Below, piece by piece: positions 16,858 through 26,085 of a DNA stretch of 64,000 bases; the stretch's first letter is position 1; every line of letters starts with the position of its first letter. The position numbers and the translations under genes are program-made. Location: assembly GCA_964504195.1 (NCBI GenBank), contig CAZDDI010000015.1, positions 1 to 64,000 of the forward strand. The letters run 5' to 3'. This DNA comes from CAZDDI01 sp964504195. Lineage in GTDB: Bacteria; Chloroflexota; Anaerolineae; B4-G1; SLSP01. The notes beneath the pieces were generated by a model. The model was not told the DNA's origin, ran no database searches, and saw only the letters and a program-made list of their open reading frames with translations.

Positions 16858-18912
16858 TTAGCGACCGAAAAGGCTCAGCGCCGCGATTACCGGCGCGAAG
16901 AGCGATGACACCAGGCTCATCACCGTGATCAACGTATTGAGCGATGGGCCGGCAGTATCCTTAAACGGATCGCCTACCGTATCGCCCACCACGCTGGCCT
17001 TGTGCGCCTCTGACCCCTTACCGCCGAAGTATCCCGATTCGATGTACTTCTTGGCGTTGTCCCACAGGCCACCGGCGTTCGCCATCAGCAGCGCGAAGAT
17101 AATGCCGGTGAAGATCGCCCCACCCAGGAACGCACCCAGAGTCTCTGGCCCCATCACGAAGCCGACAATGAGCGGCAACACAATTGCCAGAAACGCAGGC
17201 AACAGTAACGAGGTCAACGCGCCCTGCGCCGCCAACGACACACAGGCTTCGTAATCCGGCTCGACGGTACCGGCGAGGATACCCGGCTCCTTGCGGAACT
17301 GCTCGCGGATTTCCTCGATCATGTCGAAAGCGTTGTGCGTTACCGAGAGCATCGTCAGCGCGCTGAAGAGGGGAGGCGTCATCGCGCCCAGGAACACACC
17401 CGCAATCACGCGCGGGTCAAGCAAACTCAAGGTAATAATGATCCCTTCGGCCCGCATTTCTGAAGCGTAAGCGGCGAAGAGCGCCAACACGGTGAGCGCC
17501 GCAGCGCCAATGGCGAAGCCTTTGGTGATGGCTTTCGCGGTATTGCCGGCAGCGTCCAAGATGTCGGCGGTCTCCACGACCTTCTCGGACATGCCCGCCA
17601 TCTCTGCGATACCGCGTGCGTTGTCCACAATTGGACCGTAGGCATCGGCGGAGACGATCATGCCCGTGACCGAGAGCATCCCCACGGCACTAATGCCAAC
17701 GCCATAGACGCCGCTTAGTCCGGTAGCTTCGGCAACGTAATAGGCAATGAGCGTAGCAACAACGATGCCGATAATCGAAGGCACAATGCTGATCAGGCCG
17801 TAGCTATAGCCGGTGATGATGGTAATCGCAGCGCCGGAACCGGAGACTCTGGCCGTCTCCACAACGGGCGGGCGATCATCGCCGGTGAAGAAATCGGACG
17901 TGAAGCCGATGACCATCCCGGTCACGAGACCGGCCAGCGTGGCCCACAGCACACCGATATTGTACCCACCCAATAGCACCAGCGCGGTCGCCAGCACTGC
18001 GAAGATAATACAAGTGAAGATCGTGCCGTTATTAAGCGATTGCCCCGGCTTGCCATCGTCCTTGACCCGCACCAATTGCAGGCCCAACACTGAAGCCAGA
18101 ATGCCCAGGGTGCAGAGGATCAGCGGGAAAACGATGTACTGCGCCCGCATCTCGCCGGTGAAGGCCGCACCCAACAGCATCACTGCCACCGCAGAGGCCA
18201 CATAGCTATCGAAGATGTCCGCGCCCATACCGGCCACATCGCCTACGTTGTCCCCCACGTTGTCGGCGATGACGGCGGGGTTGCGGGGGTCATCTTCCGG
18301 AATGCCTACCTCTACCTTGCCCACCAGGTCAGCAGCGATGTCGGCGGTTTTGGTGTAGATGCCGCCACCAGCCTTCGCCAACAGCGCCAGCATCGAAGCG
18401 CCGAAACTGAAGCCCAGCACGAATTGTGGTTCGCCAGTGAACAGGTAGATAGCGCACATGCCCACGACGCCCACACCCACCATCGCCAGACCCAGCACCG
18501 CACCGGCTCTGAAGGCCACATTGAACGCAGGCGATAGCCCCCTCTCAGCAGCGGTCGCACTGCGCACATTGGCTTCAACGGCAATTGCCATGCCCATATA
18601 ACCGGCGATGGAAGAAAGTACAGCCCCCAAGACGAATGTTACGGCCATCGTCATACCATAGCCGGGGTCCTGATGCGTCATGCCGAAGACAACAGCGATA
18701 ATCAGCGCCATCACCACAGCCAGCATCAGCAGGGCACGGTAAAGCATCTTCAGGTACGAAATCGCCCCGCGCTTAATCCAGGCAGCGACCTTTTGCGCTT
18801 CTGGCGTGCCGGCGTCTTGCTTCAAGACCCATCTATAGTACACCCCCGCCAAGCCAATAGAAATCAAACCACAGACAATCCCAATGATTAACCAAATTGT
18901 TTCAGCAGTCAT
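16858..18912 (-). CDS. hppA: Membrane-bound proton-translocating pyrophosphatase
   Basis: 684 residues, many membrane helices. It hydrolyses cytoplasmic PPi and pumps protons across the membrane. The substrate loop ADLVGKVEVGIPEDDPRNPA and the following DNVGDNVGDVAGM are typical. GNTAKAITKGFAIG carries Lys where potassium-dependent enzymes have Ala, so the potassium-independent H+-pumping class is expected. Length is normal for the family. AAGGAG lies before the ATG. PPi made by biosynthesis is the source; the link to the upstream dikinase (which in PEP-synthase chemistry gives Pi, not PPi) is not direct. Confidence 0.95.
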   Translation of the reverse strand: MTAETIWLIIGIVCGLISIGLAGVYYRWVLKQDAGTPEAQKVAAWIKRGAISYLKMLYRALLMLAVVMALIIAVVFGMTHQDPGYGMTMAVTFVLGAVLSSIAGYMGMAIAVEANVRSATAAERGLSPAFNVAFRAGAVLGLAMVGVGVVGMCAIYLFTGEPQFVLGFSFGASMLALLAKAGGGIYTKTADIAADLVGKVEVGIPEDDPRNPAVIADNVGDNVGDVAGMGADIFDSYVASAVAVMLLGAAFTGEMRAQYIVFPLILCTLGILASVLGLQLVRVKDDGKPGQSLNNGTIFTCIIFAVLATALVLLGGYNIGVLWATLAGLVTGMVIGFTSDFFTGDDRPPVVETARVSGSGAAITIITGYSYGLISIVPSIIGIVVATLIAYYVAEATGLSGVYGVGISAVGMLSVTGMIVSADAYGPIVDNARGIAEMAGMSEKVVETADILDAAGNTAKAITKGFAIGAAALTVLALFAAYASEMRAEGIIITLSLLDPRVIAGVFLGAMTPPLFSALTMLSVTHNAFDMIEEIREQFRKEPGILAGTVEPDYEACVSLAAQGALTSLLLPAFLAIVLPLIVGFVMGPETLGAFLGGAIFTGIIFALLMANAGGLWDNAKKYIESGYFGGKGSEAHKASVVGDTVGDPFKDTAGPSLNTLITVMSLVSSLFAPVIAALSLFGR

Positions 18913-18949
18913 GTTTCCTCAACTCCTTCCTTGTTGCTTGTTTCTCGTC

Positions 18950-19026
18950 ACTGGTTGCTGGTTACTCGTTGCTGGTTGCTTCCATAATTAGCAACCAGCT
19001 TGCAGCAACTAGCTCCCAGTAACCAG
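18950..19026. repeat. Palindrome built of tggttgctggtta units
   Basis: Left arm actggttgctggttactcg... and right arm ...agcaaccag...cagtaaccag fold on a centre near 18990 (ccataatta). It lies between two minus-strand genes. Purely repetitive, no coding sense. Confidence 0.55.
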
Positions 19027-19041
19027 CTTCCAATAACTAAC

Positions 19042-19806
19042 CTACATATTGGCCGAGCGCCACCACTGATAATACTTAGCGCGCAATTCCTCCCGCGAGG
19101 GCAGGGGGAAATAGAGTAGTTTTTCTTGATTTCCGATGAAAAGGCCGCTCTTGATAGTGCGGTAGGGGAAGGTGGCCGGGTGAACGCGATCCACCATCTT
19201 GGTATGAACAGTTTTGGTACGCAGGTCTACCAAACACTGGCGCAAGTGATCAATATTGCCATAGGGAAGATCGCCCACATCACCGTATTCGGGGTTTTCG
19301 GCGAGCTCGCCCAAGCGCAACTCCACAAAACAAATAGCGGGCAGGGTGAGCAGCGTATTGGGATTGCGAACGATCAGGTCATAGAACTCGTAAGGGGGCA
19401 AGTTGCTGACAATCAACGGATGGACAGGAGCGATTTCCTGGTAGAGATGCAACCCAGCGTTGTCTTCGGGGAACTTATCGCTGGGATCGAGTCCCAACAC
19501 GCGCCCGTCCTGTGTGACCAGGTGCAGTTTACGAATTGCGCCGAGGTCCACTTGCTCCAATGCCCGATAGACGGAGATATAAACCGAGCGCTTCGGCTCG
19601 CCCTCCTCGTGGGGCACACAGCGCGCCAGACCTTCTTCGATAGGGAGTTCGGGGTTGCGATAGTCGGGGTCGAGCTCGAAGAAAATCGCTTGCCCGCGCG
19701 CCTTCTTCTGGCTGCCCACCGCGTAGTAGATGCCGAACTCTTCCGGGGTCAACATAGAAGCGATAAGGGCTTCGGGCATCATCGAGAGGTACAAATGCTT
19801 CGTCAT
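19042..19806 (-). CDS. Conserved hypothetical protein, 254 residues
   Basis: I do not recognise a domain. The protein is soluble, has no signal peptide, and is rich in charged residues, with N-terminal MTKHLYLSMMPEALIASML and an AVGSQKKARGQAIFFELD segment. AGGAGGA seven bases before the ATG gives strong support that the minus-strand frame is the real one; the long plus-strand frame opposite (19126-19848) has no such site. It stands alone between palindromic repeats. Possibly an enzyme-regulatory or phage-derived gene; no function is claimed. Confidence 0.7.
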   Translation of the reverse strand: MTKHLYLSMMPEALIASMLTPEEFGIYYAVGSQKKARGQAIFFELDPDYRNPELPIEEGLARCVPHEEGEPKRSVYISVYRALEQVDLGAIRKLHLVTQDGRVLGLDPSDKFPEDNAGLHLYQEIAPVHPLIVSNLPPYEFYDLIVRNPNTLLTLPAICFVELRLGELAENPEYGDVGDLPYGNIDHLRQCLVDLRTKTVHTKMVDRVHPATFPYRTIKSGLFIGNQEKLLYFPLPSREELRAKYYQWWRSANM

Positions 19807-19956
19807 GGCTATATCCTCCTGCTAATTATGGTGAAGGCATCATCATAAAGCTATTATAGCACCAATCGCTGTCCGTACTGCATGGGATTGCCGTATTCGG
19901 GGGCAAGCACGCCGCAACTCGCGCTATTATAACACAATTCTTACTTTTAGTGCGTT

Positions 19957-20376
19957 TCAAGCATACAAGCGGATATGATCCGCGTACATGCAACGATTCT
20001 GCACAAATTGCACGCCAGTGGCTTCAGCCAGTTGCCGCGCGATCTCGTTGTGAATGCCCAGCTGGAGCCAGATCACAGCAATATCGCCGCGCGTGCGGTT
20101 GCGCTCCAGAGCTGCTTCTACTACTGCAAGTGCATCTTCGGAAGGCCGAAAGACATTGACGATTTCGATAGCCTCTGGTACATCCGCCAGCGTGGGATAG
20201 CATTTGAGACCCGCAATTTCTTCGCTCATTGGGTTGACCGGGATAATCGTATAGCTCTGCTCGCGCATATAATCCGGCACATAGAAAGCGGCCTTTTGCG
20301 GGTTGCGCGACATGCCCACAACGGCAATCGTGCGATACTGGTCAAAGATAGCGCGTAAGGTTTCATCAGTGGTCAT
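19957..20376 (-). CDS. CoA-binding domain protein (YccU-like)
   Basis: 139 residues forming one Rossmann-type CoA_binding_2 domain. VVGMSRNPQKAAFYVPDYM at 19-37 is the nucleotide-binding turn, followed by IIPVNP and VIWLQLGI, both standard for the family. The same fold forms the N-terminus of succinyl-CoA ligase alpha, but stand-alone copies have no proven reaction. It is separated from neighbours by intergenic repeats, so probably monocistronic. Confidence 0.85.
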   Translation of the reverse strand: MTTDETLRAIFDQYRTIAVVGMSRNPQKAAFYVPDYMREQSYTIIPVNPMSEEIAGLKCYPTLADVPEAIEIVNVFRPSEDALAVVEAALERNRTRGDIAVIWLQLGIHNEIARQLAEATGVQFVQNRCMYADHIRLYA

Positions 20377-20420
20377 GGTCTATTCCTTGGAAATGGGCGA
20401 ATAGCGAATCTATTGAAGCC

Positions 20421-20760
20421 GGTGGCTGAGCTTGCCGAAGCCTCTCCCGGTTGGTCTACCCCGTTGCCTTCGACGCGCACGGATGCCTTCGACAGGCTCA
20501 GGCACCGGAAAATCTCGGCGGCTGAGCCTGCCGAAGCCTGCGCCCGCCGGTGGCTGAGCTTGCCGAAGCCTCTCCCGGTTGGTCTACCCCGTTGCCTTCG
20601 ACGCGCACGGATGCCTTCGACAGGCTCAGGCACCGGAAAATCTCGGCGGCTGAGCCTGCCGAAGCCTGCGCCCGCCGGTGGCTGAGCTTGCCGAAGCCTC
20701 TCCCGGTTGGTCTACCCCGTTGCCTTCGACAGGCTCAGACACCGGAAAATCTCGGCGGCT
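20421..20760. repeat. 128-bp tandem array of REP-like palindromes
   Basis: Unit starts at 20421, 20549 and 20677 with a period of exactly 128 bases. The third unit is incomplete (an internal ~20 bases is missing) and ends at 20760. Each unit contains facing copies of ggctgagc(t/c)tgccgaagcc and ttcgacaggctcaggcaccgg. The array abuts the stop of the minus-strand gene at 20765. Confidence 0.85.
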
Positions 20761-20764
20761 ACAC

Positions 20765-21799
20765 TTACAACGGCACGCGCACGCGCAGCCCAGCTTGCTC
20801 CAATAGCCTGACGGCTTCTGCCTGGGCAGCCGTGTGCTTGCACTGCACCAGGAGCGTCTGTTCTTTGTGCTCGGCGTCGTGATAGCGGATGCGTAACGCG
20901 GGCTTATCGCCCCAGCCGTACAGCTTGCCCGGCTCGATGCTCACCACATTCCCGGTGTCCAAAAAGACACCCCAATCGCTCTCAGTGGTGGAGTAACGGC
21001 TTTTGACGATGTGATGGATGTAAACCAGCACTTGCTGTTCCGTCAGCGGTACGAAATTTGCCACGGCCCGGTTAAATTTCTGCTGGCCCTTGCCCACAAC
21101 AATGGTCGGGCGCACGCTGGCAAGCCGGTCAAATGTTCCGATAGCTTTATAGGGCGCTTCTTTGCTCTCTTTGGCGGGCGGTTGCGCGTAAGGATCGAGC
21201 GGAGCTGTGTTGAACACTACACCCGGAAAGAACATCACCGCCACGCACAACAAAAGAACAGGCAGGCTGATACCGCCCAACAACACCACCGTAAGCGCGT
21301 CAACCGGCCTGGCATTTTCGTCAATGTAGACCCGGGGATTGGCATCAAATCCATAGCCACGGATCTCAACCAAATCTTCCTCCATCATCTTACGTAAATC
21401 GGTGGGCGTGCTTTGAAGCATTCCGGTCAGCGTGGTGGCTTTGCCGCTGTTCATCCGCGCCTCAACGTAGAGCCGGTCGGATTTCACCAGTACCATATTA
21501 CCGCTGTGCCTATCTATGAGGAAATAGTATTGGGCTTTCAACCGCCCATCCTCAGTCATTTCATAGGCGGCTTCATAGTTGGGTGCGCCCTTAACAGTAA
21601 TATAACGACCGCTACCAACCTCCCCGTTGAAGATTTGCGCCATCGTCACTGGCAAAGGTTCACCGCCTGGATTTTTGACAACCTGCGCCGCTAATATGAG
21701 TGCTACAATTAGCATAACCCCAGTAATCAACAATCCAATAATCGCTAAAGGCTTCAACGCGCCAATCCGCGCCTTCCAACGCAAGATAGTTTCGTTCAT
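20765..21799 (-). CDS. Hypothetical two-helix membrane protein
   Basis: 344 residues. A first transmembrane helix at about 16-40 is followed by a ~125-residue outer domain (GRYITVKGAPNYEAAY... to RVYIDENARP), then a second helix near 168-195. The rest of the chain is cytoplasmic and includes a proline-rich linker (PYAQPPAKESKEAP). The outer part resembles the general layout of GIDE/E3-like or OB-type membrane-anchored domains, but I cannot name a family. The stop lies next to the repeat array. Probably a membrane sensor or scaffold; no function assigned. Confidence 0.65.
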   Translation of the reverse strand: MNETILRWKARIGALKPLAIIGLLITGVMLIVALILAAQVVKNPGGEPLPVTMAQIFNGEVGSGRYITVKGAPNYEAAYEMTEDGRLKAQYYFLIDRHSGNMVLVKSDRLYVEARMNSGKATTLTGMLQSTPTDLRKMMEEDLVEIRGYGFDANPRVYIDENARPVDALTVVLLGGISLPVLLLCVAVMFFPGVVFNTAPLDPYAQPPAKESKEAPYKAIGTFDRLASVRPTIVVGKGQQKFNRAVANFVPLTEQQVLVYIHHIVKSRYSTTESDWGVFLDTGNVVSIEPGKLYGWGDKPALRIRYHDAEHKEQTLLVQCKHTAAQAEAVRLLEQAGLRVRVPL

Positions 21800-21880
21800 A
21801 TTAACTTCCTATACGCGAGATTTGTTATGCTGCTGGCTGACATAATCTTCGGTTGTGCTGGTGATGAATTTGTCTACCTC

Positions 21881-22486
21881 TCACCCTTGCGCAGATTCAG
21901 AACCCTTCGCAAGGTCACAATACGCCGCCACGACCTGCGCGCGGGTGGCTTCTTTTGGCCCATCCGTGTGGATGATCACATCCGCGCGCGCGAGCTTCTC
22001 CACCTGCGGCGGCTGGGCGCGGATGCGGCGCAGCGCCTCGGTGCGCTCCAGTCCCCGACTGGCTTGTAGACGCGCTACCTGTTCTTCCTCAGCGCAAGTG
22101 GCGACCCAGATGGCGTCGTAGGTCTCGGCCATGCCGCTCTCCAGCAGCTTGATGGCCTCGACGACTACCACAGGGGCGCCGCTGACCACTATCCGCCGCT
22201 CGATCTCGGCGATGGTGGACGGATGCACCAGAGCTTCCAGGCGGCGCAGAGCTGCCGGATCGCTGAACACGATGGCCCCCAACGCACGCCGATCAATCGT
22301 GTCATCGGGCGCGAGAATGTCCGGCCCGAAGTGCGCCACCACGCCCGCGTAGGCAGCGCCGCCGGGGGCCAGCATCTCGTGCGCCACCCGGTCGGCGTCA
22401 ATGTGGAGCGCGCCCAGCTCGCACAGCACCGCGCCGATGTGCGACTTGCCCGTCGCAATGTTGCCGGTCAAGCCGATGCGGATCAT
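21881..22486 (-). CDS. coaE: Dephospho-CoA kinase
   Basis: 201 residues. It catalyses the last step of CoA synthesis, ATP-dependent phosphorylation of the dephospho-CoA 3-prime hydroxyl. The P-loop GLTGNIATGKS is at 5-15, followed by HIDADRVAHEML and VVVEAIKLLESG as usual for CoaE. The start ATG 22486 overlaps the stop of the upstream HerA-like gene (ATGA); the longer frame from 22513 would add an unrelated N-terminus. Length is normal. Confidence 0.92.
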   Translation of the reverse strand: MIRIGLTGNIATGKSHIGAVLCELGALHIDADRVAHEMLAPGGAAYAGVVAHFGPDILAPDDTIDRRALGAIVFSDPAALRRLEALVHPSTIAEIERRIVVSGAPVVVVEAIKLLESGMAETYDAIWVATCAEEEQVARLQASRGLERTEALRRIRAQPPQVEKLARADVIIHTDGPKEATRAQVVAAYCDLAKGSESAQG

Positions 22487-24117
22487 CCAAACAACGCCTC
22501 GCCGCCAATGCACGCTTCCTTTTTAGCAGCCGCGATTGCACCATACAGCTCGTGATAGTCCCGCGTGCGGATCACAATCGGCATCGGCACGGCATGGCCC
22601 AGGATGAGCGCCTGCTGTTTGGTTTCCAACCGTGCCAGCACCTCGCGCAACGCGCTCGCGCCCGCCACGCCCGTGAACACCGCGCGGATGTCGTTCTCTT
22701 CATCCAGCAACGCCGTCACCCGCGTCCCTACCTGGCTCATCACTTCCGGGTCAATCCCGCTGGGGCGCTGATCCACCACCAGCAGTGTGACATTGTACTT
22801 GCGCATCTCCCGCGCAATCGTGCCGAAGATGGTGTGCCGCGCAATCGAGGGATCGAGGAACTTGTGCGCCTCCTCAATCGTAATCATCAGCGGGCGCGGC
22901 TCCTGCCCCTGCCCGCCCAGGTACGCTTCCTTCCGCTCCACATACGCCTTATGAATGCGCCGGGTGATGTAATTCGCCACAAGGATATAGGCTTCCAGTG
23001 CGTTGCCGTAGCGTCCGAACTCCAGCACCACGCTCTGGCCGCTGGTGATGTAGTCTAAAATGCGGCCGATAGGGTCATCGTCGGCCTTATCTACCAGGAA
23101 GCCGAAGCGATGCAGCTGGGCCAGCTTGCGCTGGATCGCGCCAAGCGTGCCCTCGTGCAGCTTGCCCTCCTCCGTGAGCGCAAGCAACCCTTCGTCCGGC
23201 TCTTCGGCGAGCAGGCGGCGCACCCAACCACGCCCCAGCCGCCGGCGCAGCATATAGAGCGCGTTACTCTGTACGTCCGTAAAGCCGAAGAGCGGGGCCA
23301 GCATCTCCAAATCCTCCGGCTCCAGCTGCTCGTAGCCGATGCGCACGGTGAAATCAGTTTTGCTGCCCCGCCGCCGCGAAGATTCCGGATCGAGCGTGAA
23401 GACGCTCACGCGCCCATCGGTGAACAACTGCCGCAGCCCCTTCACATCCTGGCGGGCCTCGTCCTGGCTCTTCCAGCCGTACTCGTTGTGCATATCAAAG
23501 ATGAGGTTGACCGCCGCCTGCTCCTGGATCACGCCCGCCAGCAGCATCCGCGTGAGGAAGGTCTTGCCCGTGCCACTCTTGCCGAACACACCGCTGGAGC
23601 GCTCCACGAACCGCCGCAGATCGAGCGCGATGCGCGTCTCCGGCATCTCCAGGGGCGAGCCGATGTGGAAATGTCCGGCGCTATCCGCATCACCGAAAAT
23701 CTCGGCCACCTCTTCCGGCGAGGCGTCGTGGACGTGGGTGAAATGCGCGGGGACGGTCTTGGCGGGGCGCACCTCACCCGCTTCCAGCACCAGCATCGGC
23801 GTGACATGGATGCGCCCGTAGGTGAGCGTCCCCCGGTAGACCTGCGCCAGGAACCCGTTGGGGTCGTCGGGGGGAGATTGTGACACATCAGCGTGGCAGG
23901 TTTCCAACGCCACATCAGTAATCATGCCGAAGAAGCGGCGATCAGTTTGGCCGCGCACCACCACATAGCGACCCACCGCCAGCCCTTCGATGAGCCGGTC
24001 AGCAGCGAGTTTGACTTCCAGCCCCTTGCTGAGACTCCCGCTGACCACCGCGCCGAGCGGTGTTGCGCCCCGCAAGGGGGAACGGGGGAAAAATTGATCC
24101 AATGCGCTTTCAGCCAT
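22483..24117 (-). CDS. HerA-like ATPase
   Basis: 544 residues. An N-terminal beta-barrel (HAS-like) domain of about 160 residues precedes the FtsK/HerA-type motor. Walker A is GKSGTGKT, with DMHNEYGW downstream, and Walker B/sensor is MITIEEAHKF. An arginine-finger region DQRPSGIDPEV follows, then a C-terminal domain. HerA hexamers translocate DNA, often with the NurA nuclease, but no nurA is in this window; here it is coupled to coaE. GAGGAGGT before ATG 24117 fixes the start (an earlier ATG at 24141 lies upstream of that site). The exact DNA role is unknown. Confidence 0.85.
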   Translation of the reverse strand: MAESALDQFFPRSPLRGATPLGAVVSGSLSKGLEVKLAADRLIEGLAVGRYVVVRGQTDRRFFGMITDVALETCHADVSQSPPDDPNGFLAQVYRGTLTYGRIHVTPMLVLEAGEVRPAKTVPAHFTHVHDASPEEVAEIFGDADSAGHFHIGSPLEMPETRIALDLRRFVERSSGVFGKSGTGKTFLTRMLLAGVIQEQAAVNLIFDMHNEYGWKSQDEARQDVKGLRQLFTDGRVSVFTLDPESSRRRGSKTDFTVRIGYEQLEPEDLEMLAPLFGFTDVQSNALYMLRRRLGRGWVRRLLAEEPDEGLLALTEEGKLHEGTLGAIQRKLAQLHRFGFLVDKADDDPIGRILDYITSGQSVVLEFGRYGNALEAYILVANYITRRIHKAYVERKEAYLGGQGQEPRPLMITIEEAHKFLDPSIARHTIFGTIAREMRKYNVTLLVVDQRPSGIDPEVMSQVGTRVTALLDEENDIRAVFTGVAGASALREVLARLETKQQALILGHAVPMPIVIRTRDYHELYGAIAAAKKEACIGGEALFG

Positions 24118-24146
24118 CGCGTACCTCCTCGCTCCCCGCATGTCCC

Positions 24147-24704
24147 CTAACCACGATAGGGGTCTCTATCCGTCAGATAGGCCAGCAAACGTCCCCCTTG
24201 GGGGTTTTCCTGAAGCCAGGCCCGTATCTCTTTGATTTTCTGATAGTCCGCAGCGCCAAACTTATCGAAATACATGTTCTCGAAGCGCCGCCGCATTTCT
24301 TGATTGCGCAACTTCTCCTGCCAAACATCAGTGAAGAAGAGATGCACGTTATGGTGCAAATCCTTCAGCTTCAATATCTGCCATTCGTTCCGATCAAACC
24401 AGATACCGTTGCATCCGCCGCAACGATCCAAATGGAAGGTAAAATCAGGCCAGATTTTGAAGCGGCGCAACAACCGCCCACAGTCTGGACACAGCAGCGC
24501 CTTTGTATTGTCCATAACAGGCAATGGCACATCGCCATCAATCTCAATGGTTTCAATGGTTGTGCCTCGCTGGGGAGCCAACCAGGAAAGGTATTCATTC
24601 GAAGAAATCCAAATACCTTCACAACTCGCACACCTATAAGCAGGCAGATTCTCTTCCAACAGAACGCGGTTCAATTCAATTTCGCAAATCGGACATTTTT
24701 TCAT
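24147..24704 (-). CDS. Double zinc-ribbon protein (TFIIB-type zf)
   Basis: 185 residues with two zinc ribbons. The first has CPIC...CASC near 4-27. The second has CPDC...CGGC near 70-100. Each is followed by the GIW(I/F)(S/D)xNE signature of the zf-TFIIB-like small proteins. A basic, helical C-terminal third follows. The family is widespread and unassigned; binding to nucleic acid or a partner protein is plausible. TGGAGGA before ATG 24704 selects this start over the upstream frame from 24764. It ends 29 bases before the HerA-like gene and may be cotranscribed with it. Confidence 0.75.
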   Translation of the reverse strand: MKKCPICEIELNRVLLEENLPAYRCASCEGIWISSNEYLSWLAPQRGTTIETIEIDGDVPLPVMDNTKALLCPDCGRLLRRFKIWPDFTFHLDRCGGCNGIWFDRNEWQILKLKDLHHNVHLFFTDVWQEKLRNQEMRRRFENMYFDKFGAADYQKIKEIRAWLQENPQGGRLLAYLTDRDPYRG

Positions 24705-25009
24705 GGGTGGTTCCTCCAGAAATCTCTCGATTCGGTGCCCTGTTTGGCGCTCGCACACATCCACTCAGGGCTATAGACAGGATGCTTGTATATGGGGTTA
24801 CGCTTACCAACGGTCAACCTTGCACTTCATTGTATACCACCCTAGCCGCGTGTCAATAAAACCCTACCGGTAGATCTTATTTCCCCCGCCAAGAGCAGAC
24901 ATCACTTTTCTACATTGGAATGTAGCCACACTTACCAGACACACGCTACCCGCTCACGAAACAAACCTCCCTACACAAGATACTTGCCCCTTTTACGCCT
25001 TATGATACA
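24705..25009. other. Divergent intergenic region
   Basis: About 305 bases between the minus-strand zinc-ribbon gene and fmt. It should contain both promoters. I see a TATGAT close to the fmt start but no convincing -35 box at proper spacing, and no RNA structure or repeat. Confidence 0.4.
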
Positions 25010-25978
25010 ATGAGTCCCGTGGAACCACGAATCGTTTTTATGGGAACGCCTGAATTTGCCCTCCCGGCTCTGGAGTGCCTCTGCGCGCGCTATCCGGTCG
25101 TGGGCGTAATTACGCAACCGGACCGCCCCGCAGGGCGCGGGCAACGCTTAGTCGCGCCCCCGGTCAAGAGCGTGGCACAGGCCGAAGGTATTCCGGTTTA
25201 CCAGCCGGAAAAATTACGTCGCATGGAAGCGGTTGAACGCGTGCGCGCTTGGTCGCCCGATCTAATTATAGTAGCAGCGTTCGGACAAATCTTGCCCCTC
25301 AGCATCCTTGAAATCCCGCACCTGGGCTGTCTCAACATCCACGCCTCCCTATTACCACGCTGGCGTGGGGCGGCGCCAGTACAGGCAGCCATCCTCGCTG
25401 GCGATGCTGTAACCGGGGTCACAATCATGCAAATGGACGTAGGGCTGGATACTGGCCCAACATTAGCGATGCGCGACACTACTATCGGGCCTGAAGAATC
25501 CGCCGCTAATTTAGAGCAACGCTTGGCGCATCTCGGAGCGGAGCTGCTAGTGGATATTCTCCCCGCGTATCTGAGCGGAGCTTTACAACCGGTTCCCCAA
25601 CCGGAAACGGGTGTCACCCACGCTCGCAGCTTCCCGAAAGAAGCCGCCGCGATAGATTGGCAATTGCCAGCGACGACATTAGCGCGTCATATCCACGCTT
25701 TCTCACCACGACCCGGCGCGTATACAGCCTGGGATGGGGAACGCTGCAAAATCCTCAAAGCACGTGTTGTAAAGGATACGCTTGCCCCGGCAGATACGCT
25801 GCCAGGAACGGTATTTGTATGGGAATCGCTACCTGCCGTCGTCACAGGCGAAGGAATTCTCGCGCTGCTGCAATTGCAGATGGCCGGTAAGCGTCCAATG
25901 GATGGGGCCGCGTTCGTGCGCGGGCAACGTGCGTTTATAGGGGCCATCTTAGGCCCTTCCGAGCCGGGCAAGGCGTAA
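25010..25978 (+). CDS. fmt: Methionyl-tRNA formyltransferase
   Basis: 322 residues, normal for the family. It formylates initiator Met-tRNA from 10-formyl-THF. IVFMGTPEFALPAL, then SLLPRWRGAAPVQAAI with the catalytic His-containing NIHAS, then QMDVGLDTGP are all canonical. The C-terminal OB-like domain follows from about 205. The start is uncertain: ATG 25010 and GTG 25019 are in frame and neither has a Shine-Dalgarno site. A -10-like TATGAT sits only four bases upstream, so a leaderless message is possible. Confidence 0.95.
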   Translation: MSPVEPRIVFMGTPEFALPALECLCARYPVVGVITQPDRPAGRGQRLVAPPVKSVAQAEGIPVYQPEKLRRMEAVERVRAWSPDLIIVAAFGQILPLSILEIPHLGCLNIHASLLPRWRGAAPVQAAILAGDAVTGVTIMQMDVGLDTGPTLAMRDTTIGPEESAANLEQRLAHLGAELLVDILPAYLSGALQPVPQPETGVTHARSFPKEAAAIDWQLPATTLARHIHAFSPRPGAYTAWDGERCKILKARVVKDTLAPADTLPGTVFVWESLPAVVTGEGILALLQLQMAGKRPMDGAAFVRGQRAFIGAILGPSEPGKA

Positions 25979-25990
25979 CAAAGCCCGGCT
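25962..25990 (+). terminator. Possible hairpin at the end of fmt
   Basis: AGCCGGGC (25962-25969) pairs with GCCCGGCT (25983-25990), followed by TTGTTGT. The stem begins within the last codons of fmt. Moderate terminator. Confidence 0.45.
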
Positions 25991-26007
25991 TTGTTGTCCC
26001 TGGGTGG

Positions 26008-26044
26008 TTGACCTTGGCGAAGGTTGTGTAAACTGTCGCCAAGG
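26008..26044 (+). promoter_or_regulatory. Possible yebC promoter overlapping an inverted repeat
   Basis: TTGACC (26008-26013) and TAAACT (26029-26034) are 15 bases apart, a weak sigma70-like pair. The perfect nine-base inverted repeat CCTTGGCGA / TCGCCAAGG (26012-26020 and 26036-26044) spans the same bases, so it could be an operator or a hairpin in a read-through transcript. Confidence 0.4.
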
Positions 26045-26085
26045 GGAGCATTTAATCGAAAATCAAGAGTTTCAAGGAGGTCATA

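Noticed and set aside
19126..19848. Plus-strand 240-residue frame
   Set aside because: The opposite strand has a strong AGGAGGA and a compact protein, so the plus frame is taken as a shadow.
20421..20760. CRISPR array
   Set aside because: The repeats are 128 bases with no unique spacers, and the embedded palindromes face each other. The same holds for 43914-44330.
23110..23883. Plus-strand frame opposite the HerA-like gene
   Set aside because: It has no family resemblance and is the complement of clear Walker motifs.
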